DNA of 64,000 nt from Mesorhizobium sp. LSHC420B00 (GCF_000503055.1 NZ_AYVY01000003.1:211265-275264), one strand, 5' to 3'. Counted from the first letter of the stretch, positions 20,483-29,606 are shown. Numbers and translations are program-made. The notes: generated by a model not told the origin, from the letters alone.

Positions 20483-21354
20483 TGTCTTAGCACCGGGCGC
20501 GTGAGGCAGGTTGGGCCGCCCTCGCAGGCAATGCACAGCGCATCGGCCTCGAATGTCGAGACCGTACAGCCGGCGGCCTGCATGGCAGCCGCCGTCTTCG
20601 GAAAACCGGCAACGGCGATAACCTGGCGCGGCGCGGTCGGCAGGACGTTCAGGCTGAGCCCGCTCGAGGCGAAGAATTCGTCGGCGTCGCCCTCGACCAG
20701 GCGAATGCCATGCGCACGCAGCATCTGGTGGAAGGCGACCGGCAGGAGCGGCCCATAGACCAGCGCCAGATCGTCGGCGAGCGGGCTGATCACCGACATC
20801 AGATGCAGGCAGGCGTCCTCGCCTTGCCAGAGCGGCAGGTCGAAGCCATAGACCTGGATGCCTTTGGGTGAAAGCAGGTTGGAGAGCTGCTGGATGCCGT
20901 GCTGATTGGTGCGTACGCCGCGGCCGACCGCCAGTGTGTTTGCATCCATCCACACGCAGTCGCCGCCCTCGACCTGGCCGGGAGTCTCGATACGGCCGAG
21001 GACAGGTATGCCCATGCGCCCATAAGCTGCCTCGTGCAGGCCGGGCTCGGGCCGGCGCAGCGCCTTGCCCATGGCAAGGATGACCGCGCCATGGTCGGTC
21101 ATCAGCGAGGGATCGTGGGTAAAGACAGAATCGGCAAGCCCGTCATCGGCGTCGCTCAGCCATTCGATCTCGGCGCCTGAGCCGGAAATCAGCCCGGCCA
21201 GCGCTTCATGCTGGGCCGCCGCTTTTTGCGGATCGAAGCCGGGACCGTAGTGCCATTCCAGTGCTTCGGCCCGATGCATGGCGCTGGCGGCGGAGCGCAT
21301 CAGCACGCGCTGCAGCGGCCCGGCCATCGACTGCGACCCGTATGCTTTGCCCAC
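20479..21354 (-). CDS. amidinotransferase-fold hydrolase (dimethylarginine dimethylaminohydrolase-like)
   Basis: This is a 291-residue member of the guanidino-group-modifying superfamily. Visible active-site elements are EGGDCVWMD (acid and substrate contact), ACLHLMSVI with the catalytic His, and the late GGPTCLTRP segment with the nucleophilic Cys. DDAH releases methylamines from N-omega-methylated arginines to give citrulline; relatives deiminate arginine. The start is a GTG at 21354, seven bases after AGGAG, and gives MGKAYGSQSM. An in-frame TTG further upstream is less likely. It is the first gene of the minus-strand operon with the ThDP enzyme and is divergent from an amino-acid ABC importer across about 190 bases. 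Confidence 0.85.
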   Translation of the reverse strand: MGKAYGSQSMAGPLQRVLMRSAASAMHRAEALEWHYGPGFDPQKAAAQHEALAGLISGSGAEIEWLSDADDGLADSVFTHDPSLMTDHGAVILAMGKALRRPEPGLHEAAYGRMGIPVLGRIETPGQVEGGDCVWMDANTLAVGRGVRTNQHGIQQLSNLLSPKGIQVYGFDLPLWQGEDACLHLMSVISPLADDLALVYGPLLPVAFHQMLRAHGIRLVEGDADEFFASSGLSLNVLPTAPRQVIAVAGFPKTAAAMQAAGCTVSTFEADALCIACEGGPTCLTRPVLRQ

Positions 21355-21545
21355 TAAATTCTCCTGAAACGCGCTCCCTCCTGCCAATAGCCACTCGGCA
21401 GGCCGTGATCAATGGTCCAAAAACTGCGGTTGACGGAGGCAAGCGGAACGGTCCATCTTGAGAATCGGAACGCTGTCCAGTGACGGGTAATGGGTAATAA
21501 ATTCCAGCAAGGACTGCCTCGGCTGCTCCGCGGGGCACCGCGACG

Positions 21546-22355
21546 ATGACAGCGCCGGCCACCGCCCTGAAGCATACGGTGCAGAACGGCGCCGCCGAAG
21601 CCATCCACGTCGAGAACCTGCACAAGAATTTCGGCAAGCTGCACGTATTGAAGGGCGTTTCGCTGTCGGCGCGCGATGGCGAGGTGATCGCCATCATCGG
21701 CGGCAGCGGCTCGGGCAAGTCGACGCTGCTGCGCTGCATCAATTGCCTGGAGAACCCGACCAGCGGCATCATCCGCGTCAATGGCGAAGAGATAAAGCTG
21801 AAGGCCGACAGCCACGGCCACACCGTGCCCGCCGACCGCAAGCAGATCGAACGCATCCGCTCCAAGCTCGGCATGGTCTTCCAGAACTTCAATCTTTGGA
21901 GCCACATGACGTTGATCGAGAACGTCATCGAGGTTCCCGTGCATGTGCTCGGCGTCAAGCGCGATGTAGCGATCGGCGAGGCGGAAAAGCTGCTCGCCCG
22001 CGTCGGCCTGGCCGAAAAACGCGACGTCTACCCCGCCTATCTGTCGGGCGGCCAACAGCAGCGCGCAGCGATAGCCAGGGCGCTGGCCATCAATCCGCGC
22101 GTCATGCTGTTCGATGAGCCGACCTCGGCGCTCGACCCGGAGTTGGTCGGCGAAGTGCTGAAGGTGATCGGCGACCTGGCGCGCGAAGGCCGCACCATGG
22201 TGCTGGTCACGCATGAGATGAAGTTTGCCCGCGAGGTGGCGACGCATGTCGTCTATCTCCATAACGGGCTGGTCGAGGAAGAAGGGCCGCCGGAACAGAT
22301 CTTCGGCGCACCAAAATCCGAAAGGCTGAAGCAGTTTCTGCGCAATGTTGGATGA
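21546..22355 (+). CDS. polar amino-acid ABC transporter ATPase (HisP/ArtP type)
   Basis: This 269-residue subunit energises amino-acid import. Walker A is GGSGSGKST, the Q-loop is MVFQNFNLW, the signature is LSGGQQQR, Walker B is VMLFDEPTS and the switch is VTHEM. These are diagnostic of the PAAT family importers for basic and polar amino acids. It is the first gene of a four-gene plus-strand set (ATPase, binding protein, two permeases) that faces the amidinohydrolase operon. The segment of about 20 residues before the first beta-strand is variable. Confidence 0.95.
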   Translation: MTAPATALKHTVQNGAAEAIHVENLHKNFGKLHVLKGVSLSARDGEVIAIIGGSGSGKSTLLRCINCLENPTSGIIRVNGEEIKLKADSHGHTVPADRKQIERIRSKLGMVFQNFNLWSHMTLIENVIEVPVHVLGVKRDVAIGEAEKLLARVGLAEKRDVYPAYLSGGQQQRAAIARALAINPRVMLFDEPTSALDPELVGEVLKVIGDLAREGRTMVLVTHEMKFAREVATHVVYLHNGLVEEEGPPEQIFGAPKSERLKQFLRNVG

Positions 22356-22409
22356 CTTGCGAGAAAAGCAGACGGGAACGTCAAAACCAAAAAACGGGAG
22401 AACTGAAAA

Positions 22410-23204
22410 ATGAAACCTTTTCTCAAAACGGCGCTCGCGGCCACGCTGATCGCATTGTCGGGCGCATTTTCGGCAAGCGCCGAACAGATCAAGGTGGGTT
22501 TTTCGCCGGAAGCCTATCCGCCGTTTTACTCGCAGGATGCTTCCGGCAAGTGGGGTGGCTGGGAAGTCGACATCGTCAACGCCATTTGCGGCGAAGCCAA
22601 GCTGGATTGCGCATTGACGCCAGTCCCGTGGGACGGCCTCATCCCGGCGCTTAAAACCAAGAAGATCGATGCGATCATGAATTCGATGTCCATTACCGAC
22701 GAGCGCAAGAAGGAAATCGACTTCTCCGACAAATACTATAACACGCCGACTGCGGTGATCGGCGCCAAGGATCAGAAATTCGATGCGACGCCAGAGGGGT
22801 TGAAAGCCAAGATAGTCGGCGTTCAGGCGTCTACGGTGCACGCCGCCTACGCCAAGAAGCACTTCACCGACGCTGCGGAAATCAAGGAATACCAGACGCA
22901 GGACGAGGCAAATCAGGATCTCGCCGCCGGCCGGATCGATGCCACTCAGGCCGATTCGATCGCGCTCGACGCGTTTTTGAAGTCGGACCAAGGCAAGGCG
23001 TGCTGCGACCTCAAGGGTTATGTCGCGCCGGACCGTGAAGTGCTCGGGCCGGGCGTCGGCGCCGGCATGCGCCAAGGCGACACCGAGCTCAAGGACAAGA
23101 TCAATGCCGCCATCAAGGCCATTCGGGCCAATGGCAAATATGCCGAAATCACCAAGAAGTACTTCGATTTCGACATCTACGGCGAAGCGTCGCAGTCCAA
23201 CTGA
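22410..23204 (+). CDS. periplasmic amino-acid binding protein (Lys/Arg/Orn-type)
   Basis: The 264-residue product has a Sec signal ending SASAEQ near residue 24. The mature protein has the type II binding-protein pattern PPFYSQDASGKWGGWEVDI, a PWDGLIPAL strand, MNSMSITDERKK and YYNTPTAVIG, as in HisJ, ArtJ and the opine-binding OccT/NocT group. It begins 54 bases after the ATPase gene. Context with guanidino-modifying enzymes suggests arginine, methylated arginine or a related opine as ligand. The ligand itself cannot be read from sequence. Confidence 0.92.
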   Translation: MKPFLKTALAATLIALSGAFSASAEQIKVGFSPEAYPPFYSQDASGKWGGWEVDIVNAICGEAKLDCALTPVPWDGLIPALKTKKIDAIMNSMSITDERKKEIDFSDKYYNTPTAVIGAKDQKFDATPEGLKAKIVGVQASTVHAAYAKKHFTDAAEIKEYQTQDEANQDLAAGRIDATQADSIALDAFLKSDQGKACCDLKGYVAPDREVLGPGVGAGMRQGDTELKDKINAAIKAIRANGKYAEITKKYFDFDIYGEASQSN

Positions 23205-23212
23205 CGGCAACG

Positions 23213-23270
23213 GCGTCAAGCCGGGCATGCCTAGCCGCCGTCGTCGCGGTGGGCATGTCCGGCTTGACGC
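23213..23270 (+). promoter_or_regulatory. long intercistronic hairpin between binding protein and permease
   Basis: Arms GCGTCAAGCCGGGCATGCC (23213-23231) and GGCATGTCCGGCTTGACGC (23252-23270) pair over 19 positions with a single G-U, around a GC-rich 20-base loop. No T run follows. Hairpins here in ABC operons usually protect the upstream binding-protein mRNA and reduce read-through, so that binding protein is made in excess over permease. Confidence 0.75.
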
Positions 23271-23330
23271 ATCATTGGCGCCTCAACCCGCAAGTCCAGG
23301 GGACATAAGCTGAGCGACGTTCTCGCCACC

Positions 23331-24062
23331 ATGTTCGGAGCCAGTTCGCTGGAATTGCTGTCCTTCGAACCGCCGAACGGCAGGGGTCTCAGCCTTCTGC
23401 ATGGGCTGGCAAACTCCGTCGGAATTGCTTTCGGTTCCTTTGGGGTTGGTCTTTTGATCGGCGTCGGCGGCGCCTATGGCAAGCTCTATGGCGGGCCGGT
23501 GGTCCGTGACCTGCTGGAAGTTTACACCACAGTGGTCCGCGCCGTGCCCGAGCTGGTGCTGATCCTGCTGCTTTATTTCGCTGGTACCGACCTCATCAAC
23601 CAGTTGCTTACCGCGCTCGGCTATGCCGCGATCGACATCAACGGGGTTGTCGCCGGCATAGGCGTGCTCGGGGTCGTGCAGGGCGCCTACTCCACCGAAG
23701 TCTTGCGCGGCGCAATCCGCGCCGTTCCGCAAGGCCAGATCGAAGCCGCGCGGGCCTATGGAATGCCTCCCGGCCTGCTTCTCAGGCGTATAACGCTGCC
23801 GGCGATGCTGCCCTTCGCCATTCCGGGGCTGGCAAATTTGTGGCTGATCGCCACCAAGGACACCGCGCTTCTCGCGATCGTCGGCGTCAATGAACTGACC
23901 CAAACCACACGGACGGCAGCCGGCGCGACGAAGGCTTATTTCACCTTCTTCATGGCGGCGGGCGCGCTTTATCTCGTTCTGACCCTCGTCTCCAACGTCG
24001 TCATCGGGCGGGTTGAGCGCTGGGCGCGACGCGGCATGCCGTCGATCGCGGGATCGCACTGA
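23331..24062 (+). CDS. amino-acid ABC transporter permease (HisQ type)
   Basis: This is a 243-residue inner-membrane permease with about five hydrophobic segments. The EAA loop reads GQIEAARAYGMPPGLLLRRITLP, where the ATPase docks. The ATG at 23331 has no ribosome site. An in-frame CTG at 23310 lies about seven bases after AGGGGA and would add seven residues (LSDVLAT), so a non-ATG start is likely. The stop overlaps the start of the second permease by one base (TGATG). Confidence 0.93.
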   Translation: MFGASSLELLSFEPPNGRGLSLLHGLANSVGIAFGSFGVGLLIGVGGAYGKLYGGPVVRDLLEVYTTVVRAVPELVLILLLYFAGTDLINQLLTALGYAAIDINGVVAGIGVLGVVQGAYSTEVLRGAIRAVPQGQIEAARAYGMPPGLLLRRITLPAMLPFAIPGLANLWLIATKDTALLAIVGVNELTQTTRTAAGATKAYFTFFMAAGALYLVLTLVSNVVIGRVERWARRGMPSIAGSH

Positions 24063-24871
24063 TGGCGACCGAAACCCCGGTCATTGACGCCGCCGCACGG
24101 GCCTCGCTCTGGATGCAGCCACACCGCATAGCTCTGATCCTGATCGCGCTGGTTGTCGTACTGGCATCGATTTTCCTCATGCGCTGGGATTGGCTTCCCA
24201 CATATCTGCCGCTGGCTTTGCAAGGCATATGGCGGACCATCTGGCTGCTTGTGGTAACGTCGGCTCTGGGCATCGCGCTCGCCATCCCCCTCGGCCTGGC
24301 GCAGGTGATCGGCCCGCCGATCTTGAGCGTGCCGGCCAAGGTGTTCTGCACGATTGTTCGCGGCACGCCGCTGCTGCTCCAGCTCTGGCTGCTCTACTAC
24401 GGACTGGGTTCGCTGTTTCCGCAATTTCCGTGGATACGCGAGTCGTTCCTCTGGCCCATTCTAAGGCAGGCATGGCCCTACGCCGTTCTTTCTCTGACGA
24501 TCTCGTATGCCGGCTATGAAGGTGAAGTGATGCGTGGCGCCTTCGCCGGTGTACCGCACGGCCAACTCGAGGCGGCCCGCGCTTTCGGCATGAGCCGTTG
24601 GAAAATCTTCGGGCGAATATGGCTCCCGCAGGCGATCAGCCGGGCGCTGCCGACGCTGGCGGGTGAAACCGTTCTCCAGCTGAAAGCAACACCGCTGGTG
24701 GCAACGATAACCATGGTCGACATCTATGCCGTAGCCTCGCGGGTGCGCCAGGATCTCTTCGTCACCTACGAACCCTTGCTGCTTCTGGCGTTGGTCTATA
24801 TGTCCATCACCGGTATCCTGGTGTTCGGCTTCCGCCGGCTCGAGGCACGGATCCCGAGCAAGCTAGGCTAA
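24062..24871 (+). CDS. amino-acid ABC transporter permease (HisM type)
   Basis: This 269-residue second permease subunit forms a heterodimeric channel with the HisQ-like protein. A longer N-terminus (about 45 residues including one helix) precedes the core. The EAA loop is GQLEAARAFGMSRWKIFGRIWLP, and VRGTPLLLQLWLLYYG is the typical second-helix segment of this family. It overlaps the previous gene by one base, and the Ldh-family gene follows after 33 bases, probably on the same transcript. Confidence 0.94.
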   Translation: MATETPVIDAAARASLWMQPHRIALILIALVVVLASIFLMRWDWLPTYLPLALQGIWRTIWLLVVTSALGIALAIPLGLAQVIGPPILSVPAKVFCTIVRGTPLLLQLWLLYYGLGSLFPQFPWIRESFLWPILRQAWPYAVLSLTISYAGYEGEVMRGAFAGVPHGQLEAARAFGMSRWKIFGRIWLPQAISRALPTLAGETVLQLKATPLVATITMVDIYAVASRVRQDLFVTYEPLLLLALVYMSITGILVFGFRRLEARIPSKLG

Positions 24872-24904
24872 AGCTGTTAAAGTCGCGAATTCAGGGCAGC
24901 TACC

Positions 24905-25906
24905 ATGCAACTCAGTCTCGACCAGGCGACAGGGCTGTGCCGGATGGCCGCACTTGGCGCCGGCGCCAACGAAGAGGCGGCGCAGTCGCTGGCTGCCTCG
25001 ATCGTCGCGGCCGAGGCTGAAGGACTATCGACCGTCGGGCTGTCGCATTTCATTGATTATCTCGAAGCGCTGGAAGCCGGCCGTATCGACGGCAATGCCG
25101 ATCCTGTCATCACCAGGCCAGCGCTCGCGGTTTATCTCTCCGATGCCCGCGGCGGACTGGCGCATACCGGTTTCGACCGCACGATCGATGACCTCGCCAA
25201 GGCGGCGCGGCTGTTCGGCGTTGCCATCTTTTCGCAGAAGAATGCCTATACGTGCGGCGCGCTCGGCTATTTCACCGGACGGCTGGCCTCGCAGGGATTG
25301 GTATCGTTCGCCGCGACCAACGGCCCGGCCGTGCTTGCCGGCTCGGGCTCGGTCAAGCCGGTCTACTGCACCAACCCGATGTCCTTTGCCGCACCGGCCG
25401 CGGACGGGGCGCCGCTGGTCATCGACCAGTCGTCGAGCGCCACCGCCTTCGTCAACATCCGCAAGGCGGCCGAGGACGGCAAGAAGATCCCCGAAGGCTG
25501 GGCACTGGACGCCAGCGGCAATCCAACCACGGACCCGGCAGCCGCCATGAAAGGCGCCATGCTTGCCTTCGGCGGCCAGCGCGGCGCCAACATCGCGCTG
25601 ATGGTCGAGGTGCTGGCTGCCGGCCTGTCGGGCGCCAACTGGTCGCTCGATGCGCCATGGTTCGACGGCGGGCAGGACAGTCCGGGGACCGGCCTGTTCG
25701 TGCTCGCCGTCGAGCCCAAGCTGCTCGATCCGGACTTCGAGAAACGGATGAAGGACCAGCTCGACCGGTTGCGGCGGCGCTATGGCGTGCATGTGCCGGG
25801 GCGTGCCCGGGCCGAGGCCGCGGAGAAGGCGGCGGCGCGCGGCATAAGCGCGCCGAAAGCTGTGGTGCAACGCATTTCCGAATTCGCCGCGCGCTATTCG
25901 TCCTGA
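24905..25906 (+). CDS. Ldh/YlbC-family NAD(P)-dependent oxidoreductase
   Basis: The 333-residue product belongs to the malate/L-lactate/ureidoglycolate dehydrogenase-like family, which also contains delta1-piperideine-2-carboxylate/pyrroline-2-carboxylate reductases. Family markers are GLSTVGLSHF near residue 40, the ATNGPAVLAGSGS and CTNPMSFAAP segments that shape the cofactor site, and MKGAMLAFGGQRGANIALMVE. It lies 33 bases after the ABC permease. Imine or 2-oxoacid reduction would suit the breakdown of an arginine-type substrate, but the substrate is inferred, not shown. Confidence 0.85.
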   Translation: MQLSLDQATGLCRMAALGAGANEEAAQSLAASIVAAEAEGLSTVGLSHFIDYLEALEAGRIDGNADPVITRPALAVYLSDARGGLAHTGFDRTIDDLAKAARLFGVAIFSQKNAYTCGALGYFTGRLASQGLVSFAATNGPAVLAGSGSVKPVYCTNPMSFAAPAADGAPLVIDQSSSATAFVNIRKAAEDGKKIPEGWALDASGNPTTDPAAAMKGAMLAFGGQRGANIALMVEVLAAGLSGANWSLDAPWFDGGQDSPGTGLFVLAVEPKLLDPDFEKRMKDQLDRLRRRYGVHVPGRARAEAAEKAAARGISAPKAVVQRISEFAARYSS

Positions 25907-25963
25907 AGAAATTCGTTTGTCCGATGAGCGGCTGAGGAGGCCGGCCGATCCGGCAGCGCGAGC

Positions 25964-26233
25964 CTACTTCCCGCAATAATGATCGTTGATGACGTTCGCC
26001 GCATTCGCGTCCGGTCCTACCCTGTTGTAGGAGCAGGGTTCGGCGGCTGTCGTGAACAGGTGGTTGTCATAGTAGCGCGGGCCACCGAACAGGAACTCGA
26101 TGATGTCGCCGTTGGCGGGAACATAGCGTTTGGGTTGAGCTTGGTGGTGATGCCGGTTTCCGGCGAATGCCGAGGCGCCAATGCTGCAGCCTGCTGCTAA
26201 TGCCAGAGCGAAGATCGCAACGCGTTTTGTCAT
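25964..26233 (-). CDS. small exported hypothetical protein
   Basis: The 89-residue product has a Sec signal (residues 1 to about 22, ending SAFAG). A short mature domain begins with a histidine-rich segment (NRHHHQAQ) and contains two cysteines (EPCSYNR and DHYCGK). The start at 26233 is chosen over an in-frame TTG six bases upstream because AAGGA is well placed for the ATG. I do not recognise a family. The His-rich start might bind metal. Confidence 0.7.
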   Translation of the reverse strand: MTKRVAIFALALAAGCSIGASAFAGNRHHHQAQPKRYVPANGDIIEFLFGGPRYYDNHLFTTAAEPCSYNRVGPDANAANVINDHYCGK

Positions 26234-26476
26234 TGGCAATATCCTTCATTCGGAATCAAACCATACATCTAAAATCGCCGACCGAACAAAGGTTCCTGTT
26301 TCGAATGGAGTTACCGCAAAGCCGGGCCTCGGCGGAGTTTTCTGCCGTTTCGAGCGGATCCGGAAAATCATGCTTCAACAATGCCGGGCGACCTATGGTC
26401 GCCCTTTGCCTTTGGCGCGAAACGGACTATGAAACGGCTTCAACCAAGCCATCTGGATAGCCCGCCGGAGCCAGCC

Positions 26477-27451
26477 ATGACCGAAATCCTGCAGACTCCA
26501 AAGCTCGTCGTCGTGTTCGGCGGCTCTGGCTTTGTCGGTCGTCATGTCGTGCGGGCGCTGGCCAGGCGCGGCTACCGCATCCGGGTCGCCTGCCGTCGGC
26601 CCGATCTCGCCGGCCACCTGCAGCCGCTCGGCAATGTCGGGCAGATCCAGCCGGTGCAGGCCAATGTCCGGGTGCGCTGGTCGGTCGACCGCGCCGTGCA
26701 AGGCGCGGACCATGTCGTCAATCTGGTGGCGATCGCGCATGAGGCCGGCCGGCAGAAATTCACTGCCGTCCACGAGTTCGGCGCGCGCGCTGTCGCTGAA
26801 GCGGCGCGCGCCGTCGGCGCCGGCCTCACCCACATCTCGGCTCTGGGCGCGGATCTCCACGCACAATCGGACTATGCGCGCACCAAGGCGCTTGGCGAAA
26901 AGGCCGTTCTTGAGACGGTCCAGGACGCTGTGATCCTGCGGCCATCGATCAATTTCGGGCCGGAGGACGGTTTCTTCAACCGCTTTGCCAACATGGCCCG
27001 CTTTTCCCCAGTCCTGCCGCTGATCGGCGGCGGTCAGACGAAATTCCAGCCGGTCTATGTCGGCGACGTCGCCGAAGCGGTGGCGCACTCGGTCGACGGC
27101 AAGGTCCAGGGCGGCCATATCTATGAGCTCGGCGGGCCGCAGGTGCTCACTTTCAAGGAATGCATGCAAGAATTGCTTGTTATCATCGAACGCAAGCGGT
27201 TTTTGCTGCCTATGCCGTGGTGGCTGGCGAACCTCCAGGCATCAATTCTCGGGCTGCTGCCCAATCCGTTGTTGACCAAGGACCAGGTCCTGCTGTTGCG
27301 CCAGCACAATGTCGTGTCGGATGCCGCCGTCAAGGACAACAGGACGCTCGCCGGCCTCGGAATCCAGCCACGGTCGATCGGAACCATCCTGCCCAGCTAT
27401 CTCTGGCGCTACCGCGCCGCGGGCCAGTTCCAACGCAAGTCCGCCGCATAA
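26477..27451 (+). CDS. complex I NDUFA9-like NAD(P)-binding protein
   Basis: This 324-residue atypical SDR has the nucleotide motif GGSGFVGRHVV near residues 14-24. It shows the family pattern VNLVAIAHEAGRQKF, a THISALGAD strand and a YARTKALGE segment in place of the YxxxK active site. This is the group related to the NDUFA9/39-kDa accessory subunit of complex I; bacterial members may act in quinone or lipid metabolism. The start at 26477 follows CGGAG. It is convergent with the P450 gene. Confidence 0.85.
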   Translation: MTEILQTPKLVVVFGGSGFVGRHVVRALARRGYRIRVACRRPDLAGHLQPLGNVGQIQPVQANVRVRWSVDRAVQGADHVVNLVAIAHEAGRQKFTAVHEFGARAVAEAARAVGAGLTHISALGADLHAQSDYARTKALGEKAVLETVQDAVILRPSINFGPEDGFFNRFANMARFSPVLPLIGGGQTKFQPVYVGDVAEAVAHSVDGKVQGGHIYELGGPQVLTFKECMQELLVIIERKRFLLPMPWWLANLQASILGLLPNPLLTKDQVLLLRQHNVVSDAAVKDNRTLAGLGIQPRSIGTILPSYLWRYRAAGQFQRKSAA

Positions 27452-27478
27452 TACCGGCGCGAATGGACGTTCAGCCGC

Positions 27479-28852
27479 TTACGAGGCCCGCCGGGTGACT
27501 TGCATCGGCAGCCCGCCTTGCGGTTGCGTCGTCAGCTTCTGCACCGGCCAGGGGCGGGTCTCCGCGGTGGTGTCGAAACGGTAGCGCGACAGCATGATCG
27601 CCAACGCAATGATCGCCTCCTGCATGGCGAAGCTGGCACCGATGCAGACGCGGGGGCCGGCGCCGAACGGCAAATACTGGAAACGGTCGATCTTTTCGCG
27701 ATTCCCCGGATGAAAGCGCTCCGGCATGAAAGCGTCCGGCCGGTCCCATAATTTCCTGTGGCGATGGACGACCCACGGCATCACCAGCACCGCGGCGCGT
27801 CGCGGTATATAGAGGCCGTTCCAGGTTTCGGGTTCGATCGGTTCGCGGTTGATCGAGGGCGCCGGCGGATAGAGCCTGAGCGCCTCGTCGAAGGCGGCAC
27901 GGGTCAGCGGCATGGCGTCGAGCCATTTCGTCGGGTCGGGCTCACGCGCCAGCACAGCATCGATCTCGTGCTCGATCTTTTCGCGCTCCCATGGCGCTTC
28001 GGCGAGACAGTAGAGCGTCCAGCCGAGCGCCCTGGCTGTAGTCTCGTGGCCGGCGCCGATGAAGGTGATGATGTTGTCCTCGACCTCGGCCCGGGTCAGC
28101 CCGCCCGGTCCTTCCGCCTTCAACAGCAGCGTGAGAAAATCCTGCGGCACCGTGTCCGGAGCGCGCCTCAGCCGCGCCTCGCGCATCTGCACCGTGTCGG
28201 TGACGATCTTGCGGAAGTAGGCCATGGTCTTGCGGCCGCGGATGCGGGTCAGGCGCGGCAGCCAATCGGGCGCACGCAAAAGGTCGAGCGGATCGACCCG
28301 GCCCATCGTCTCGAACAGGCGGTCGATCTCCTTGGCGAAGCTGCCCGGCTCGCCCGATATCTCGCCCGAAAACAGCGTCTCAGCCAGGATGTCGAAGGTG
28401 AGCAGCGTCATGTCGTGGGCGATATCCGACGTGCCACCTTGCTCGTAACGGGTGACGAATTCGAGCGTGCGTTTCAGCATCGGCTCGGCGAAGCCGAAAA
28501 TGTGACGCGGCGTGAATACCGGCGCCATCGCCTTGCGCGAACGCCGCCACACCTCGCCTTCGGCGGTCAGCAGCCCGTCGCGCAGGATCGGCCGCAGGAT
28601 CTTCTGGCGCACCGTCGCCATCTTGTAGTTCTTGGCGTTGTCGACCAGCACATGGCGGATGAGGCCGGGATCGTTGGCGATGACCAGCGGCCCACCGACG
28701 CCGTTCACCGAAATCCAGGGCTCGTTGTAGGTCGCCTCGCCCCACAGTTCGAGCGGATTGCGATAGACGATGCGGATCATCTCCAGCGTCGAAGGCGGCG
28801 CGGTGCGCGGCTTCGGCGCCGGCGGGACGAAGGGGACGGGCTGACTGTCCAT
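27479..28852 (-). CDS. cytochrome P450
   Basis: This is a 457-residue soluble P450 monooxygenase. The I-helix oxygen motif is GAGHETT near residues 266-272. The ExxR pair is Glu323/Arg326 (DEALRLYPP). The haem loop FGAGPRVCIG has axial Cys403. The N-terminus is proline-rich (PVPFVPPAPKP) and has no membrane anchor, similar to bacterial P450s related to the CYP4/CYP102 type. No ferredoxin or reductase is fused. The ATG at 28852 follows CGGAG, and the frame open upstream to 29173 is not coding. It is divergent from an FMN reductase gene, which could be a redox partner only by conjecture. Confidence 0.95.
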   Translation of the reverse strand: MDSQPVPFVPPAPKPRTAPPSTLEMIRIVYRNPLELWGEATYNEPWISVNGVGGPLVIANDPGLIRHVLVDNAKNYKMATVRQKILRPILRDGLLTAEGEVWRRSRKAMAPVFTPRHIFGFAEPMLKRTLEFVTRYEQGGTSDIAHDMTLLTFDILAETLFSGEISGEPGSFAKEIDRLFETMGRVDPLDLLRAPDWLPRLTRIRGRKTMAYFRKIVTDTVQMREARLRRAPDTVPQDFLTLLLKAEGPGGLTRAEVEDNIITFIGAGHETTARALGWTLYCLAEAPWEREKIEHEIDAVLAREPDPTKWLDAMPLTRAAFDEALRLYPPAPSINREPIEPETWNGLYIPRRAAVLVMPWVVHRHRKLWDRPDAFMPERFHPGNREKIDRFQYLPFGAGPRVCIGASFAMQEAIIALAIMLSRYRFDTTAETRPWPVQKLTTQPQGGLPMQVTRRAS

Positions 28853-29036
28853 GGCTTGCTCCGCTGACCCCTCAATGTAGTGGCTGGCAAGGCAAGCGTC
28901 CATGTGGCCGGACGACAAGGCGAAGCATCCGCTCTCTGGAATGTGACCGGGGCACCGGAAAGTGCCTGCTTGCTGTGTCCGGCTGTGTGTCTTAGGTGGC
29001 AGCACCACAGATGCCACTAACCGGCGGGAGCCTGCC

Positions 29037-29606
29037 TTGAAGCACCAGTTGAACGTCATCATCGGCAGCACGCGGCCGGGCCGCGCCGGACCCGTTTTCG
29101 CAAGGTGGTTGGAAAGTTTTGCGCGCGAACACGGCAAATTCGAGCCATTGCTCACCGATATCGCCGCCTTCAACCTGCCGGTGCTGGACGAGCCGCATCA
29201 TCCTAGACTCGGCAGATACGAAAACAGCCACACGAAAGCCTGGTCGAAAGCAATCGACGCCGCCGACGCGTTCGTCTTCGTAGCGCCGGAATACAATTAT
29301 TTCGCAGCCCCCGCGATCGTCAACGCGGTCGACTACCTGCTCAGGGAATGGCGATACAAGCCGGCCGCCATCCTCAGCTACGGCGGTGTCTCCGGTGGCT
29401 TACGAGCGGCGCAGGCGGTCAAACCGTTGCTGACCGCGGTCGGCGTCATGCCGATTCCGGAAGGCGTGGCGCTCCCGATGTACCAGAAGCTGCTCGACGA
29501 GACCGGCGCCTTCCTGCCCAGCGAGCAGGTGCTCGGCGGAGCCAAGACCATGCTGGACGAGCTGTCCCGCTGGAGCGAAGCGCTGAGGCCGATGCGCGCC
29601 AGCTAA
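29037..29606 (+). CDS. NADPH-dependent FMN reductase / NAD(P)H:quinone reductase-like flavoprotein
   Basis: This 189-residue flavodoxin-fold reductase binds FMN through IIGSTRPGRAGP near residues 7-18. The second FMN loop is APEYNYFAAPAIVNAVDYL, and LSYGGVSGGLRA is the usual third loop. The start is a TTG at 29037 behind GGGAG; the frame open upstream to 28962 includes the intergenic region. It may supply reduced flavin or detoxify quinones. Its start is 184 bases from the P450 start, so the two genes share a control region. Confidence 0.88.
   Translation: MKHQLNVIIGSTRPGRAGPVFARWLESFAREHGKFEPLLTDIAAFNLPVLDEPHHPRLGRYENSHTKAWSKAIDAADAFVFVAPEYNYFAAPAIVNAVDYLLREWRYKPAAILSYGGVSGGLRAAQAVKPLLTAVGVMPIPEGVALPMYQKLLDETGAFLPSEQVLGGAKTMLDELSRWSEALRPMRAS

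Noticed and set aside
18902..20953. Extended N-terminus (about 157 residues) on the ThDP enzyme
   Set aside because: The extension overlaps the amidinohydrolase gene in another frame, and the ThDP-fold start is at 20482 with an ATGA overlap.
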